A stretch of 25,117 bases of DNA, taken from assembly GCA_036497785.1 (NCBI GenBank), contig DASXIW010000257.1, forward strand, positions 1 through 25,117. The letters are read 5' to 3'. This stretch comes from DASXIW01 sp036497785. GTDB taxonomy: Bacteria; Pseudomonadota; Alphaproteobacteria; Acetobacterales; Acetobacteraceae. A program made the position numbers and the translations under genes. The notes below the pieces were generated by a model. It made no database searches. It was not told the origin of the DNA and saw only the letters and a list, made by a program, of their open reading frames with translations. Positions 23,122-25,117 of the stretch are shown here, piece by piece. The stretch's first letter is position 1. Every line of letters begins with the position of its first letter.

Positions 23122-23161
23122 AGAGCATGCTGGCTTCGCCCGCCAGAAGCCATCATGCTCT
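23122..23161. terminator. Bidirectional hairpin between convergent genes
   Basis: AGAGCATG (23122-23129) pairs with CATGCTCT (23154-23161), continued by TGGCTTC/GAAGCCA after a small internal loop, with an 8-nt apical loop. It separates the unknown membrane-anchored gene (+) from cytochrome b561 (-), whose TAG stop overlaps its right edge. Confidence 0.65.
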
Positions 23162-23681
23162 AATTCATCCACATCCGCCGCAACACGTTGTCACGTAACA
23201 CGTAATGGTGCCCCAGCGCGGCCAGGGCGTGCACGCCAGCGACGATCAGGATAGCAGTCGCGCCATTGGCATGCAGCCATTCGATCTGGTCACGCAGCGG
23301 CTTGTAGCCCGGCAGGCTGAAAAGACCGAAATAGCTGTCGCCGCGAAACCAGGCGTTGCAGATGCCGAGCGTGACCTCTCCGATGACCAGTGCATAGAGC
23401 AGGTAATGCACGGCCTTGGCCGCCAAGCCCAGCAGACCGGGATCCGCGTCCGGCAGGGTGCGGCCGTTCGTCGCGCGCCAATGAACGCGCAATACCAACA
23501 CGACCCCCAGTATCAGACCGACCGTAAAATGGGCGGATCTGGCGTCCGGCCGCAGCGGGCGGGGAAACCAGTCGATTGTCTGGCCCATGGACCACAGCGC
23601 CACAATCAGGCCTGCGGTCAGCCAGTGCAGCAGGATGGTCTTGGCGTCGTAGCGGATGCGGGTGCTGGCCGATGCGTCCAT
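23160..23681 (-). CDS. Cytochrome b561 family protein
   Basis: A 173-residue, four-helix inner-membrane dihaem cytochrome of the prokaryotic b561 (CybB/YceJ) type, passing electrons between quinones and periplasmic partners such as superoxide. Candidate haem ligands are His19 (LLHW), His51 (SAHF), His151 (GVHALAALGHHY) and one of His137/His158/His159. The N-terminal RYDAKTILLHWLTA is characteristic of the family. ATG 23681 has GGAG upstream. It lies 76 bp downstream of mbfA on the same strand and could share its transcript, which would place it in an iron or oxidative-stress setting (inference). Confidence 0.92.
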   Translation of the reverse strand: MDASASTRIRYDAKTILLHWLTAGLIVALWSMGQTIDWFPRPLRPDARSAHFTVGLILGVVLVLRVHWRATNGRTLPDADPGLLGLAAKAVHYLLYALVIGEVTLGICNAWFRGDSYFGLFSLPGYKPLRDQIEWLHANGATAILIVAGVHALAALGHHYVLRDNVLRRMWMN

Positions 23682-23757
23682 GTGGCGGTCTCCGTGATTC
23701 TCGATGGAAAGACTGGCGGAGGAAGGACTGAGGGACGCGAGCGCTAATTCGCGCCGG

Positions 23758-24714
23758 TCAACTGGCGCCGATGAGAATTCCTGTGGCGAACACCAGCGCT
23801 CCCCCGAAGCCTACCTGCATCGCGGCGGAGAGCGGCGGCGTGTCCATGTAGCGCCAGCGGATCCAGCTGATCACGGCCAGCTCGCAGACCACCACGATCA
23901 CGGCAATGACCGTCGCCATGAAGAAATCAGGGATCAGGAACGGCAAGGTATGGCCGATGCCGCCCAGCGTGGTCATCAGGCCGCAGATCGCGCCGCGCAT
24001 CAGCGGCGCGCCGCGTCCGGTCAGGCTGCCATTGTCCGACAGCGCTTCGGCGAACCCCATGGAGATGCCGGCGCCGATCGAGGCGGCCATGCCGACCAGG
24101 AAAGCATCCCACGAATGCGAGGTGGCGAAGGCGGCGGCGAAGACCGGTGCGAGCGTGGAAACCGAACCGTCCATCAGCCCGGCGAGGCCCGGTTGCACCA
24201 CCTGCAACACCAGCATGCGCCGCGCGGTCTCGTCCTCGGTCTCGCGTACGCCGCGCGACAGGTTCTCCGCCACCAGCCGCTCGGCGATATGCTCGTGTTC
24301 GTCTTCCGCCTCGGCGAGGTCGCCCAGCAGCTTGCGAATGGAAGCGTCGGCGCTGCGGGCAGCGGCGCGGCGATAGAAGCTTGCGGTCTCCAACTCCATC
24401 TGCTCGGCATGCTTGCGCACCACGTCGAGATTCATCGGCTGCAGCTGCCAGACCGGCTTGCGGGTGACGAAGCCGCGCACGTCCTGCCGGCGGATCAGCG
24501 GGATGTGCTCGCCGAATTTCTCGCGGTACAGGTCCAACAGGCGGCGGCGATGCTCGCTCTCCTCGGCGGCCATTTCGCTGAACACCTTGGCGCTGCCGGG
24601 GTAGTCGCCGCGCAGGCCTTCGGCGATGTCGGAGTAGATGCGGCCATCCTCCTCCTCGTTGCCGATCGCCAGCGCCAGGACTTCCTTCTCGGATAATTCA
24701 TCAAAATTGCGCAT
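23758..24714 (-). CDS. mbfA: Membrane-bound ferritin / iron exporter MbfA (ferritin-VIT fusion)
   Basis: A 318-residue two-domain protein. Residues 1 to about 150 are a ferritin-like (erythrin/rubrerythrin) four-helix domain with di-iron ligands, including Glu20, Glu52-x-x-His55, Glu107 and Glu137-x-x-His140. Residues about 165-318 are a VIT1/CCC1-type membrane domain (QPGLAGLMDGSVSTLAP..., GAGISMGFAEALSDNG). In Bradyrhizobium and Agrobacterium the homologue exports iron and protects from peroxide under Irr control. ATG 24714 has GGAG 5 nt upstream; an upstream GTG at 24720 lacks one. No clear Irr box was found upstream. Confidence 0.93.
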   Translation of the reverse strand: MRNFDELSEKEVLALAIGNEEEDGRIYSDIAEGLRGDYPGSAKVFSEMAAEESEHRRRLLDLYREKFGEHIPLIRRQDVRGFVTRKPVWQLQPMNLDVVRKHAEQMELETASFYRRAAARSADASIRKLLGDLAEAEDEHEHIAERLVAENLSRGVRETEDETARRMLVLQVVQPGLAGLMDGSVSTLAPVFAAAFATSHSWDAFLVGMAASIGAGISMGFAEALSDNGSLTGRGAPLMRGAICGLMTTLGGIGHTLPFLIPDFFMATVIAVIVVVCELAVISWIRWRYMDTPPLSAAMQVGFGGALVFATGILIGAS

Positions 24715-24922
24715 GCTCACTCCGGAAGAACAGATGCGGCGAAACGGTCGAAAGTATTACGTTCAGACAACATGAAGCGTCCGACGGACAGAATTGGCTC
24801 AGAACTGAATCATGCAACCTGCGCCTTTTGAACGTTCGGAACGCATTCGCCGCATATCGCGACTATGGCGCGGGGCAGTCGAATAATCAAGACGCCTACA
24901 AAACGATGAGAATGCGTCGCAT
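24715..24922. promoter_or_regulatory. Intergenic region upstream of mbfA
   Basis: This 208-bp region is less GC-rich than its surroundings. Reading toward mbfA it includes TAATAC (a -10-like hexamer near 24755-24760) and a TCAG/CTGA inverted pair near 24800-24809; further out is the 8-nt palindrome GAACGTTC at 24830-24837. None matches a regulator site I can name confidently. No gene is seen in it. Confidence 0.3.
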
Positions 24923-25117
24923 CTACGGTGATAATGCATAATCCGCCGGTTCGATGGCCGGCTTTCGGCCGGCGACGATGTCGGCCAGCAATCGCCCGCT
25001 GCCGGCCGACAAGGTAAAGCCGAGCGAGCCATGCCCGAGATTGAGCGCCAGATTGTCCAGCACGCTGCGGCCGATCACCGGCACATCGGTGGGCGTGGAC
25101 GGGCGGTAGCCGGACCA
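24923..25117 (-). CDS. dadA: D-amino acid dehydrogenase-like FAD oxidoreductase, C-terminal part
   Basis: The last 64 residues of a DadA-type flavoenzyme run off the window edge. The visible part contains WSGYRPSTPTDVPVIGRS, then LNLGHGSLGFTLSAGSGRLL and ADIVAGRKPAI, matching the DadA C-terminal block (W-x-G-x-RP-x-TPD..P..G, GHG.LGWT...GSG..LAD). DadA oxidatively deaminates D-amino acids and feeds electrons to the respiratory chain. Other DAO-fold family members share this tail, so the exact substrate is not certain. It ends TAG at 24923-24925, 208 bp before mbfA on the same strand. Confidence 0.85.
   Translation of the reverse strand, partial: WSGYRPSTPTDVPVIGRSVLDNLALNLGHGSLGFTLSAGSGRLLADIVAGRKPAIEPADYALSP

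Overview
The window is GC-rich, densely packed DNA from an alphaproteobacterium, most likely an Acetobacteraceae/Rhodospirillales-type organism. The grounds are: the rpmH-rnpA-yidD-yidC-engB-argB gene order; an ATGA-coupled coaE-dnaQ pair; MbfA and DUF1674 proteins; many GTG starts; and palindromic dispersed repeats of the GGCTCTGCC type that I associate with acetic-acid-bacteria relatives. This placement is inference; no rRNA is present.

Layout. 1-3250 holds branched-chain amino acid genes on the + strand: the end of ilvN, then ilvC, then leuA. leuA is preceded by a previously unlisted 35-codon, probably leaderless, leucine leader peptide. 3252-8008 carries a small membrane protein (+), then on the - strand a frameshifted M20 dipeptidase, an unusual SDR protein, a Bcr/CflA-type MFS exporter and argB. 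8009-8382 is a repeat island. 8383-11658 (-) is the ribosome and membrane-biogenesis operon rpmH, rnpA, yidD, yidC, engB, with start/stop overlaps at the rnpA/yidD and yidD/yidC junctions. 11964-13255 (+) holds a patatin-like lipase and a tiny membrane protein with a histidine-kinase-like H-box. 13257-15712 (-) holds an inositol-monophosphatase-family enzyme and the wreck of a sugar/glycerol-phosphate ABC importer: an intact UgpE-like permease, and an ATPase fused in frame to the tail of a UgpA-like permease. 15880-17144 (+) is coaE-dnaQ. 17185-19470 (-) is an S9 peptidase preceded by tRNA-Ala(CGC). 19612-20785 (+) is a YggT protein and folD. 20860-23054 has a divergent DUF1674 (SdhAF4-like) gene, a secreted protein built of three Cys-pair repeats, and an unknown membrane-anchored protein. 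23160-24714 (-) is cytochrome b561 and mbfA. The window ends in the C-terminus of a DadA-like D-amino acid dehydrogenase.

How it works together. Most of the window is housekeeping: Ile/Val/Leu and Arg synthesis, RNA processing, protein insertion into the membrane, CoA and folate synthesis, and replication fidelity. The points most worth a second look are: the leuA leader, whose Leu codons overlap a perfect 8-nt complement of the leuA ribosome binding site; the chimeric ABC protein, which has also lost its H-loop histidine; the three-repeat secreted protein; the SDR without a recognisable Ser-Tyr-Lys triad; and the inverted-pair repeats.
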